A stretch of DNA of 14,247 nucleotides from Spirochaetia bacterium. Lineage in GTDB: Bacteria > Spirochaetota > Spirochaetia > Treponematales > Breznakiellaceae. The notes beneath the pieces are model-generated. The model did no database searches. It saw only the letters and a list, made by a program, of their open reading frames with translations, and had not been told where the DNA came from. Below, in pieces: positions 6,892 to 14,227 of this stretch. The number at the start of each line of letters is the position of its first letter. Position 1 is the stretch's first letter. A program made the position numbers and the translations under genes. Where the stretch lies: positions 1-14,247 of the forward strand of contig BNUU01000041.1 in assembly GCA_025997595.1 (NCBI GenBank). Reading direction: 5' to 3'.

Positions 6892-6897
6892 CTCCTT
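6892..6897 (-). promoter_or_regulatory. Ribosome binding site that sets the lipoprotein start
   Basis: AAGGAG on the minus strand with 6 bases to the ATG at 6885. It decides that translation begins upstream of the poly-C tract rather than at the in-frame GTG after it. Confidence 0.75.
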
Positions 6898-6946
6898 GAT
6901 AGTTGTATCCGGGTAAAAACTACTACGGGCTTTGTGATAATGCTAT

Positions 6947-6990
6947 TAGGGTAAACCCTAATTCGTACTAGGGCTTACCCTAATTCGTGC
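6947..6990. repeat. Two tandem 22-bp palindromic repeats
   Basis: 6947-6968 and 6969-6990 match at 18 of 22 positions. Each holds an inverted repeat of the form TAGGG-N3-4-CCCTA followed by ATTCGT. They lie 62-105 bases upstream of the lipoprotein start, where a dimeric regulator could bind at two sites about two helical turns apart. Sequence repetition is seen; operator function is inference. Confidence 0.6.
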
Positions 6991-7043
6991 GAATTCGGCA
7001 ACGCAGGAGTGCCAGGCACCAAATTTGCCTTCGATCACGGGCA

Positions 7044-7160
7044 GGCGGCGGGAGGGCGGTGCGTTGCCGCTGAACATCGCGGACCCGCAAAAACGGTGAA
7101 CGCATGTTCACCGTTTTGAGGACGGGCGATGGAAGCGGCAATGCGCCGCCTCCCGCCGCC
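7044..7160 (+). repeat. Structured inverted-repeat element, copy B
   Basis: A nested hairpin of the same plan as copy A but inverted relative to it. Outer arms 7044-7071 and 7134-7160 pair along their length with one bulged G and two G-U pairs on the plus strand (T7060-G7145, G7063-T7142). The core segments 7071-7094 and 7113-7134 are identical to copy A's. The inner stem is a perfect 12 bp (7090-7101 with 7106-7117, loop GCAT), and its seven loop-proximal pairs differ completely from copy A. It ends 132 bases before fusA, on the same strand. Confidence 0.85.
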
Positions 7161-7214
7161 GTGTCTGTGACCGAGGGGGGCCATGGTTGCAGGGGGGCTG
7201 GGGCTTGAATCTTC

Positions 7215-7244
7215 TTGAAAATCTTGCTAAACTATCACAATTAT
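7215..7244 (+). promoter_or_regulatory. Candidate fusA promoter
   Basis: TTGAAA (7215-7220) and AATTAT (7239-7244) with an 18-base spacer, 48 bases before the fusA ATG. The -10 matches at only 4/6. A clear AAGGAG (7276-7281) follows, 11 bases before the start codon. Confidence 0.35.
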
Positions 7245-7292
7245 CGCATTTTTTAGAAAGACCATTGAAGGAATCAAGGAGTAACAGGCAAG

Positions 7293-9383
7293 ATGAGCAT
7301 CGACATTACCAGGATGCGGAACATCGGAATCAGTGCGCATATCGATTCAGGGAAAACAACCCTTTCCGAACGTATTCTTTTCTATAGTAACAAGATCCAC
7401 GCCATCCACGAGGTCCGGGGCAAGGACGGGGTGGGGGCCACCATGGATCACATGGAGCTTGAGCGGGAGCGGGGCATCACGATCCAGTCCGCCGCTACCC
7501 AGGTTGAATGGAAGGAGCACACCATCAACCTTATCGACACACCCGGACACGTGGACTTTACCATTGAGGTTGAGCGCTCCCTGCGGGTGCTTGATGGGGC
7601 TGTTTTGGTGCTCTGCGCGGTTGCCGGGGTCCAGTCCCAGTCTATCACCGTGGATAGGCAGCTTAAGCGCTACCATGTCCCCCGTATCGCCTTTATCAAC
7701 AAATGCGACCGCACCGGGGCCAATCCCTTCAAAGTACGGCTCCAACTGCGGGAAAAATTGGGGCTCAACGCGGTGATGATTCAGATTCCCATTGGCCTTG
7801 AGGACAAGCTTGAGGGGGTGGTGGACCTTATCACCATGAAGGCGGTCTATTTTGACGGCGATCAGGGTACGGAAATCCGCTATGCGGAGATTCCCGCCCA
7901 CCTTAAGGCGGATGCGGACAAGTACCGGGAGGAACTCCTGGACGCGGTGTCCATGTTCGACGATGATCTGGCGGAAAAATTCCTGGGGGGCGAGGCTATC
8001 CCCGAGGATCTGATCCACGGGGCGATCCGCAAGGGGACCCTGGCGGAATCCTTTGTGCCGGTCATGGTCGGTTCAGCCTATAAAAACAAGGGAATTCAGT
8101 CCCTTTTGGACGGGGTGAACTACTATCTCCCCAATCCCACGGAAGTAAAGAACTACGCCCTGGACCTTGACCACAATGAGGAACAGAAGGAGCTGGTCAG
8201 CGATGACAAGAGCCCCACGGTGGCCCTGGGTTTCAAACTTGAGGACGGCCAGTACGGCCAGCTCACCTATGTGCGTATCTATCAGGGCAGCCTGAAAAAG
8301 GGCGAAGAACTGACCAATACCCGCGCCCGGAAGCGCTTCAAGGTTGGGCGGCTGGTGCGGATGCACTCCGACAACATGGAAGACATCAACGAAGGCTCCC
8401 CCGGCGATATTGTGGCCCTTTTCGGGGTTGATTGCGCCAGCGGCGATACCTTTTGCGGCACCGGCGTGAACTACGCCATGACTTCGATGTTTGTGCCCGA
8501 GCCGGTTATCTCCCTGGCCATTACCCCCAAGGACAAGAAATCCGCGGACCAGATGGCCAAGGCCCTGAACCGCTTTACCAAGGAAGACCCCACCTTTCAG
8601 ACCTACGTGGACCCCGAATCCAACCAGACCATCATCAAGGGCATGGGGGAACTGCACCTGGAAGTGTACATCGAGCGGATGCGCCGGGAGTACAGCTGCG
8701 AAGTTGACACCGGCATGCCCCAGGTTGCCTACCGGGAAGCCATACAGGCCCGGTCTGAATTCAACTATACCCACAAGAAGCAAACCGGCGGTTCCGGTCA
8801 GTACGGCCGGGTTGCCGGTTACATGGAACCTTGGGCCGAGGGTGACTACGAATTCGTGGACAGCATCAAGGGCGGTTCCATTCCGAATGACTATATCCCC
8901 AGCTGCGATAAGGGATTCAAGGAAGCGGTCAAGAAGGGCAGCCTGATTGGGTTCCCCATCGTCAATATCCGCTGCGTGATCAACGACGGGGCCTCCCACC
9001 CGGTGGACTCCTCGGACATCGCCTTCCAGCTGGCCGCCATCGGCGCCTTTAGGGAAGCCTACGGCAAGGCCAAGCCCTGTATCCTGGAGCCCATCATGAA
9101 GGTCTCCGTGGAGGGGCCCACCGAATTCCAGGGGAACATCTTCGGTTCCCTCAACCAGCGTCGGGGTATCATATCCGCGTCCACCGAGGACGGGACCTTC
9201 TCCCGTGTGGACGCCGAGGTGCCGTTGAGCGAAATGTTCGGCTATTCCACGGCGCTCCGGTCCCTGACTCAGGGAAAGGCGGAATTCACCATGGAATTTG
9301 AAAAGTACGGGAAGGTTCCCGCCAGTGTTTCCGATGCCCTCATCAAGGAATTTGAGGAAAAACGTAAGAAGGACGGAAGGTAA
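7293..9383 (+). CDS. fusA: Elongation factor G, spdEFG1/mtEFG1 type
   Basis: A GTPase that drives ribosomal translocation. The 696 residues cover all five EF-G domains. G motifs: G1 AHIDSGKTT (15-23), G2 [10 protein letters not shown] (60-69), G3 DTPGH (82-86), G4 NKCD (136-139, with an uncommon Cys). Domain IV begins near [13 protein letters not shown] (about 490), the domain with the translocation tip. Ser in place of the usual Ala in the P-loop, together with [28 protein letters not shown] sequence after switch I, resembles human mitochondrial EFG1. It places the protein in the spdEFG1 subfamily, whose members specialise in translocation while a second paralogue (spdEFG2) does ribosome recycling. 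The recycling paralogue and ribosomal protein genes are not in this window. It is first in a two-gene operon, 3 bases from the ATPase. Confidence 0.95.
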   Translation: MSIDITRMRNIGISAHIDSGKTTLSERILFYSNKIHAIHEVRGKDGVGATMDHMELERERGITIQSAATQVEWKEHTINLIDTPGHVDFTIEVERSLRVLDGAVLVLCAVAGVQSQSITVDRQLKRYHVPRIAFINKCDRTGANPFKVRLQLREKLGLNAVMIQIPIGLEDKLEGVVDLITMKAVYFDGDQGTEIRYAEIPAHLKADADKYREELLDAVSMFDDDLAEKFLGGEAIPEDLIHGAIRKGTLAESFVPVMVGSAYKNKGIQSLLDGVNYYLPNPTEVKNYALDLDHNEEQKELVSDDKSPTVALGFKLEDGQYGQLTYVRIYQGSLKKGEELTNTRARKRFKVGRLVRMHSDNMEDINEGSPGDIVALFGVDCASGDTFCGTGVNYAMTSMFVPEPVISLAITPKDKKSADQMAKALNRFTKEDPTFQTYVDPESNQTIIKGMGELHLEVYIERMRREYSCEVDTGMPQVAYREAIQARSEFNYTHKKQTGGSGQYGRVAGYMEPWAEGDYEFVDSIKGGSIPNDYIPSCDKGFKEAVKKGSLIGFPIVNIRCVINDGASHPVDSSDIAFQLAAIGAFREAYGKAKPCILEPIMKVSVEGPTEFQGNIFGSLNQRRGIISASTEDGTFSRVDAEVPLSEMFGYSTALRSLTQGKAEFTMEFEKYGKVPASVSDALIKEFEEKRKKDGR

Positions 9384-9386
9384 ATC

Positions 9387-10088
9387 ATGGAAAAGCAGGA
9401 ACTTATACAGCGCAGCCCGATCCGGATATTCGAGAAATCCATCCACGGCGGGCTTAAGTCCGGGGAAATTGGTGTCATTGCATCCCCCAGCGGCATCGGC
9501 AAAACGTCGGTGCTGGTTCAGATCGCCCTGGACAAACTCCTCCAGTCCCAAAAGGTGATTCATGTGTCCTTTACCCAGCATACCGATTACGTGCTGGCCT
9601 GGTATGAGGATATCTTTGACGAGTTCACCAAAAAGAAGAATCTGCAAAATGCCGGGGATGTCAAAACCGATCTGGTTAAAAACCGGGTGCTGATGAATTT
9701 TAACCAGGATGGAATTTCCGCGGATCAGATTCTGAAAAGCCTCCGGGCGATGATCGTGGACGGCGGCTTCAAGGCTCAGGCCCTCATCATTGACGGCCTT
9801 GATTTTGCAAAGATCGACCGGGACCGGATTGACAATACGAAAAAATTTGCCAAAGAGCAGGGGCTTGAGGTCTGGTACAGCTGCACGGTGCCTTCCGGGG
9901 GAGGCCAGTACAACAAGCAGAATATCCCCGTCCTGATTAAAGATTATGTTGATCTGATCGATTCGGTGATTGTGCTGGATCCCAAGCCGGACCATATCAG
10001 CCTTTCCGTATCCAAGGATCGGGAAACCTACAACCCCGCGTCCATGGCGCTTAAGCTGGACCCCAAAACTTTGTTGATTCAGGAATAG
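9387..10088 (+). CDS. RecA/KaiC-like P-loop ATPase of unknown role
   Basis: A 233-residue single-domain P-loop protein. Walker A is within ASPSGIGKTSVLVQIALDKL (32-51), preceded by SIHGGLKSGEIGVI, the GGLxxGE lead-in typical of the KaiC/DnaB/RecA group. Walker B is ALIIDGLDF (132-140). Unlike hexameric helicases it has no extra N-terminal domain and no obvious DNA-binding segment. SFTQHTDYVLAWYEDIFDEF after strand 2 is a possible substrate-facing region. It follows fusA by 3 bases, so co-translation is nearly certain, which suggests a link to translation or simply shared expression. I do not recognise a named family. The stop codon abuts that of the convergent HAD gene without a spacer. Confidence 0.8.
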   Translation: MEKQELIQRSPIRIFEKSIHGGLKSGEIGVIASPSGIGKTSVLVQIALDKLLQSQKVIHVSFTQHTDYVLAWYEDIFDEFTKKKNLQNAGDVKTDLVKNRVLMNFNQDGISADQILKSLRAMIVDGGFKAQALIIDGLDFAKIDRDRIDNTKKFAKEQGLEVWYSCTVPSGGGQYNKQNIPVLIKDYVDLIDSVIVLDPKPDHISLSVSKDRETYNPASMALKLDPKTLLIQE

Positions 10089-10871
10089 TTATAACATCCA
10101 GTGCGTGATGGCCTGGGCCACTCCGCCGTGTCCAACATCGCCGGTAATTGCACCGGCGATTTTTTTTAATTCGTCGGTCCCGTTGCCCATGGCAATGCCG
10201 AGCCCTGCGTAACGGATCATCTCCGCATCGTTGGCGCTGTCCCCGACAGCAATACTGTTTTCCCGTTTGATGCCCACCGCCTCAAGGATCATCTTCATCC
10301 CTTTCGCTTTGCTCTCCCCCTTGATAATGCCTTCGGAATAACCCCGTTGGGGGAAAAGATCGAAGGCGCCGCCCAGGACCGCTTCTTCCTCCGCCGTAAC
10401 ATAGCCGCCCATGGTGATCTTTGAAATGATCGCCCCCGCGTATTTGGTGCGGAAATCGTCTTCACGTGAGATGGTCAGCATGCCGGCGTATTCCCGATCC
10501 AAATGAATGTTGTACAGATCCGTTTCGCCCTCAAAGACGATCCATTTGTCGCCGGTGAGGTAGAGGCCGCAGGCGGCGCAGAGTACTCCTTCGGGAACCC
10601 AGGTGTGGTAAATGGTTTTGCCCCCAAGCGCCACCTGTGCGCCGCCCCCGGCGATGATGCCGTCCACCCAGGCTGCGTTTTGCATTTCCGGGGGGATGTT
10701 CGCCATGGACCTGCCGGTGTTGAGAAAGACTTTGTGGCCCTGCTGCCGGGCCAGTTCAATCGCCGCGATATCTTCGGCAAAAGGGCCCTGCCGTTTGTTT
10801 ACGAGGGTTCCGTCAATGTCGAGAAACAGCGCAAGGGGTATTGATTGCGGCGCCTTTGGTGTACCACTCAT
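10089..10871 (-). CDS. HAD superfamily IIB (Cof-type) phosphatase
   Basis: A 260-residue HAD hydrolase, likely acting on a small phosphorylated metabolite such as a sugar phosphate. Motif I is FLDIDGTLV with nucleophile Asp18 and acid/base Asp20; motif II is NTGR (51-54); motif III is the Lys in GESKAKG (about 185-191); motif IV is GDSANDAEM (210-218) with Asp211 and Asp215. The C2-type alpha/beta cap between motifs II and III (about 85-180) is that of the Cof/YbiV group. Its ATG overlaps the alpha-mannosidase stop (ATGA), so it is translationally coupled to it; dephosphorylation of a mannose-derived phosphate is a reasonable but unproven inference. A terminator for the opposite strand lies inside its 3' end. 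Confidence 0.9.
   Translation of the reverse strand: MSGTPKAPQSIPLALFLDIDGTLVNKRQGPFAEDIAAIELARQQGHKVFLNTGRSMANIPPEMQNAAWVDGIIAGGGAQVALGGKTIYHTWVPEGVLCAACGLYLTGDKWIVFEGETDLYNIHLDREYAGMLTISREDDFRTKYAGAIISKITMGGYVTAEEEAVLGGAFDLFPQRGYSEGIIKGESKAKGMKMILEAVGIKRENSIAVGDSANDAEMIRYAGLGIAMGNGTDELKKIAGAITGDVGHGGVAQAITHWML
10137..10167 (+). terminator. Intrinsic terminator of the fusA operon, inside the HAD gene
   Basis: ATCGCCGGT (10137-10145) and ACCGGCGAT (10152-10160) form a perfect 9-bp stem with a 6-base loop, followed by seven more T (10161-10167). It lies 49 bases after the stop of the P-loop ATPase and is read on the plus strand. The same bases encode KKIAGAITGD of the HAD protein on the minus strand. 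Confidence 0.85.
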
Positions 10872-13800
10872 GAGAACTGTACCCGCAGGGTCTTAATCTC
10901 AAATGGTTTGAATTCAAGCTTAAGCTCTTTCCCGTCGAATGGCAGAACTGTCCCGCTGCCTTCAAGCATATCTGTTTCCTGCACGGCGGCAAGTTCCCGT
11001 GAAAAATGCAGGACCGTTTCTGTTTTGCCGCCCAGGCTTTCGTAGAGTCTTATGATAAGTTTCTGCGAATTACCGGCGCTGTTATTAATGCTTTCCCGGG
11101 GTTCCGGGGCCTTTACACATTCGATGATCACGTCTTCGCCATCGACGCGGCAAAGTGAATAGCCTGCGCCGCCGGCAGTGGCCGGCCCGCCGCTTTGCTG
11201 CGCCGATGATTCCACAGCGGCGCCGTCGTTCAGTTCGTAGCCCGCGCGTACCACCCCGGACGCAGTAAAACTACCGGCAAAGGGAAGCAGCGCGTAGGTA
11301 AAACGGTGTACCCCGGCATCGGCCTCCGGGTCCGGAGCAGTGGGTGAGCGGAGCAGGGTAAGCCGCATGAGGCCGCCTGTGACATCGTGCCCGTATTTGC
11401 AGTCGTTAAGGAGGGCGATGCCCCCTAATGGTTCTTCAAGGCTGATCCATTTGTGGGCGCAGATTTCAAACTTCGCCCGGTCTTGGGGAAGGTTCCGGTG
11501 GGTGTTCCGCAGAATGTGACCGTATTGAACTTCACAACGGACCTGCGCCGCGTCAATGGCGGTATCAAAAGAAACCTTCAGGAGCCGCCGCCGTTCCCGC
11601 CAGTCAACTTTTGTGTCAAAATCGATACGGGGGTTTTCCGCATAGCATACCATGTCCTGAATCAAGGTTGATGAAGATGCAATCCTGTAGGTTTGACGGA
11701 GCACAAAGCAAACCGGCCCCCGGCTTATGACTTCACTGGAAATCAGGGAAGTTTCCTCCCGCAGATACTTTGTCCAGTCCGCATCAATGTCCCAGGCTTC
11801 CCAGTAAACCGGTACATCCTCTGCGCTGATAAACGCGTTAAAGCTGCCGCCGCCGGCGACCAGCTCCCGCTGCCGCCGCAGATCGACCAGGCTGCTTATC
11901 CTGCCGTATTGATCAAAACAGATTTTGTAGAAGGGTGTTTCCAATGCGCCGGGGCTGTACTTGAAGGGTGAAGCCGTATTTTCGGAGACAGCGTCAGAGG
12001 TATTGACGGCGGCACTGAAACCTGCCCAGCCCAGGGACGGCAGTGTTACTGTGCATAGCGCCTGTTCATTCCCATCGAAATCTTTGAAGCGCTGTACCGG
12101 ATGGATACTGCCATCCGCCGCCTTAAGCGCCGCCGCAGGTACAAGCGCAGGGATATGAAGGGGATCATTCCGTTCCCATGACAGATCATTAAAGGCAAGA
12201 ATTTCCGCACCGGATTTGTCGAGGATTTCCCGGCGGAATTTTTGCGACAGGGCCGACAGATCCGCTGACACTTTACGGTGAACTTCTTCGGCTTCCTCGT
12301 ACACCCGGCGGATGGAAGAGCCGGGGATGATGTCGTGAAACTGATGGGTCAGCACCTGCTTCCATGCGGCGAGGAGCTCTGCGTGGGGATAGGCCGCAGC
12401 CTGTGCGCCGGTAATAGCAGCGCCGGGAGCTGCGGCAAAATTATTCGCCGCCAGGGCGGCGATCCATTCGGTGTGACGGAGGCTGAATTCCAGGCGGCGG
12501 TTGTTCTGTTTTGTCCGCGCCTGGGTGGTGTAGGTTCCCCGGTGCAGTTCAAGGTACAGTTCGCCGCGCCACTCGGGCCATTCGGTAGTTTTACTGCCGA
12601 AGATTTCATCCAGCGCGGCGGAAACTTTCTTCCATGCCGCACGGGGAGCCCCCTCCAGATTGTTCAGCCGGCGGGCGGATTCCAGATCCGAGCGCATGGT
12701 TCCGCCGCCGCCGTCTCCCTCGCCGATGGATTTGACCACCGCGGACTGAATTTCCTTGTGCTGGACATTGTCCCAGGAATCGGCCAGATCCGCGGGGTTT
12801 ACATGCCCGTTATAGCCGTTCATACGGGAGGTGATGAAATGGGTTTTGATCCCCGTGCCGTCGATGCCCCGCCAGATAAAGGTATCGTAGGGGAAGCGGG
12901 TGGTGTCGTTCCAGTTGATCTTGCTGGTAACAAAATATTTTATTCCGCAGCCTTTTAAGATTTGCGGAAGCGCCGCCGCATAGCCGAACACATCGGGCAG
13001 CCAGAGGGTGTCCGCTTCATAATTAAAAACCTCCTTGTTAAAGGCCTTTCCCACCAGGAACTGGCGGACAAGGGATTCACCGGAGGGGATATTACAATCC
13101 GCTTCCACCCACATTCCGCCGTTGGGTTCCCAACCGCCCTTTGCATAGGCTTTTTTTATTTCATCAAAAATATCAGGGTATTCATTTTTGACGATCTCAA
13201 GCTGGCAGGGCTGGGACTGGATAAAAATGAATTCGGGATATTCCTGCATAAAACGGATCATGTTGCTGAAAGTGCGGGCGGCTTTCCGTTCGGTTTCGCC
13301 GATGTGCCAAAGCCATGCGTGATCAATGTGCGCGTGTCCGACAAGATGTACCATAGGAACAGTATCACTGTTTTTTGACGCAAGGAGCGGGGCGATTGAT
13401 TTTGCCGCTTTTGCCGCTTCCGCCTCCAATTGTTCACCGCTTAAGGTAAGGCCGATTCCCATGAGGGCATCGTAGAGCCCCTGAATGATCCGGGCTTTGC
13501 GGAGTGAATTGTTATCAAGCTGTTTTGCCAGATCGTACAGAACGCGGACATCGTAGTACAGGGAGTAGACCGGCTCAAGCCGTTCCAGCAGGCAGCCCCC
13601 GTCAAAGGTATTCGGGTAAGCGGCGATTTTTTTTCCAAGTGTAAGGATGATCGATTCCCCTTCCAGGGGACCGCAGCCGTTGTAGGGATGGCCGGCGTAT
13701 GCTTCCGCATGAAGGGTGTGTTCCATGCCGTCGGCATCGATCCGCAGTTTTTTATGAAAAAGGTTGAAGGCCCCATAGGGTTTGCCGTCGATAAAGGCCA

Positions 13801-14071
13801 GGGAGTCGGCGTTGGGCAGCACGCTCAAAAACAGCGGGCCCTTTGATTTTTTTGGCGTATGGTAACTGGTGCGGAACCATGCGCAGTGCCATGCCGCGCC
13901 CCAGGGACCGGGGCTCTCAATCTTTCGCCATGACACATTTGTCGGGGGTGAACGGAAGGTTTTATCGGTTTCAAAAATTTCAAATTCCAGGGAAGCAATT
14001 TTCCGGTAAGCATTTTTTTCAAGAAAGCTAAGGTACTGATCGATCCGGGCTTCTGCTTTGGGTATCAGCAT
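10868..14071 (-). CDS. GH38 alpha-mannosidase, cytoplasmic
   Basis: A retaining, metal-dependent exo-alpha-mannosidase of 1067 residues, close in size to the Ams1-like branch and longer than E. coli MngB as I recall it. There is no signal peptide, so it acts on imported mannosides or manno-oligosaccharides. An N-terminal beta domain (about 1-235) precedes the GH38 catalytic barrel, which has GHAHIDHAWLW (245-255; His248 and Asp250 as zinc ligands), EPNGGMWVEADCNIPSGES (315-333) and LWLPDVFGYAAALPQ (356-370; Asp360 as nucleophile and zinc ligand). The later ELHRGTYTTQARTK carries the fourth zinc-ligand His candidate. The C-terminal half is the usual beta-sandwich region (ending LEFKPFEIKTLRVQFS). 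AGGAG lies 6 bases before the ATG. It is the first gene of a pair with the HAD phosphatase, with stop and start codons overlapping. Confidence 0.95.
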   Translation of the reverse strand: MLIPKAEARIDQYLSFLEKNAYRKIASLEFEIFETDKTFRSPPTNVSWRKIESPGPWGAAWHCAWFRTSYHTPKKSKGPLFLSVLPNADSLAFIDGKPYGAFNLFHKKLRIDADGMEHTLHAEAYAGHPYNGCGPLEGESIILTLGKKIAAYPNTFDGGCLLERLEPVYSLYYDVRVLYDLAKQLDNNSLRKARIIQGLYDALMGIGLTLSGEQLEAEAAKAAKSIAPLLASKNSDTVPMVHLVGHAHIDHAWLWHIGETERKAARTFSNMIRFMQEYPEFIFIQSQPCQLEIVKNEYPDIFDEIKKAYAKGGWEPNGGMWVEADCNIPSGESLVRQFLVGKAFNKEVFNYEADTLWLPDVFGYAAALPQILKGCGIKYFVTSKINWNDTTRFPYDTFIWRGIDGTGIKTHFITSRMNGYNGHVNPADLADSWDNVQHKEIQSAVVKSIGEGDGGGGTMRSDLESARRLNNLEGAPRAAWKKVSAALDEIFGSKTTEWPEWRGELYLELHRGTYTTQARTKQNNRRLEFSLRHTEWIAALAANNFAAAPGAAITGAQAAAYPHAELLAAWKQVLTHQFHDIIPGSSIRRVYEEAEEVHRKVSADLSALSQKFRREILDKSGAEILAFNDLSWERNDPLHIPALVPAAALKAADGSIHPVQRFKDFDGNEQALCTVTLPSLGWAGFSAAVNTSDAVSENTASPFKYSPGALETPFYKICFDQYGRISSLVDLRRQRELVAGGGSFNAFISAEDVPVYWEAWDIDADWTKYLREETSLISSEVISRGPVCFVLRQTYRIASSSTLIQDMVCYAENPRIDFDTKVDWRERRRLLKVSFDTAIDAAQVRCEVQYGHILRNTHRNLPQDRAKFEICAHKWISLEEPLGGIALLNDCKYGHDVTGGLMRLTLLRSPTAPDPEADAGVHRFTYALLPFAGSFTASGVVRAGYELNDGAAVESSAQQSGGPATAGGAGYSLCRVDGEDVIIECVKAPEPRESINNSAGNSQKLIIRLYESLGGKTETVLHFSRELAAVQETDMLEGSGTVLPFDGKELKLEFKPFEIKTLRVQFS

Positions 14072-14090
14072 GGCATGCTCCTATGGCAAA

Positions 14091-14119
14091 ATTGTAGCCC
14101 ATATCCGCGGGGATGTATA
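14091..14119 (-). promoter_or_regulatory. Candidate promoter of the mannosidase operon
   Basis: Minus strand TATACA (14119-14114), 17-base spacer, TACAAT (14096-14091): 4/6 and 5/6 matches. The leader would be only about 13 bases and the ribosome binding site lies within it, so the start site needs mapping. Confidence 0.4.
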
Positions 14120-14124
14120 CCGTA

Positions 14125-14192
14125 ATGCCTCATAATAAAATCTAACCGTAGCGGATGGATGCCTCATTATTAAATTCTAACCATGGTTAGAA
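14125..14192. promoter_or_regulatory. Direct repeats plus an 18-bp palindrome, candidate operator
   Basis: ATGCCTCAT followed by an A/T stretch and TCTAACC occurs at 14125-14147 and again at 14159-14182, 34 bases apart. The second copy runs into a perfect palindrome TTCTAACCATGGTTAGAA (14175-14192). TCTAACC therefore appears three times, once inverted. This lies just upstream of the candidate promoter, a place suited to an activator or repressor of mannoside use. Confidence 0.5.
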
Positions 14193-14201
14193 ATTCTCAA
14201 G

Positions 14202-14227
14202 GGCAGTAGCGGCGAGGGACTGCTGCC
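14202..14227. other. Small hairpin near the right edge
   Basis: GGCAGTAG (14202-14209) pairs with CTGCTGCC (14220-14227), with one G-U and a 10-base loop. It could be part of a larger structure beyond the window. I see no gene in 14193-14247. Confidence 0.3.

Noticed and set aside
6150..7160. Integron attC sites around a lipoprotein cassette
   Set aside because: attC sites keep conserved outer ends (GTTRRRY-type) and lie in direct orientation. These elements have variable outer stems, conserved inner segments and inverted orientation, and no integrase is present.
6150..7160. Insertion sequence with terminal inverted repeats
   Set aside because: No transposase between or near the copies, no flanking target duplication visible, and each copy is itself a full hairpin rather than one end of an element.
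8073..9995. Long 640-residue open frame on the minus strand opposite fusA and the ATPase
   Set aside because: It is the antisense shadow of strongly conserved coding sequence, spans two genes, is rich in Gly/His/Leu without domains, and has no ribosome binding site.
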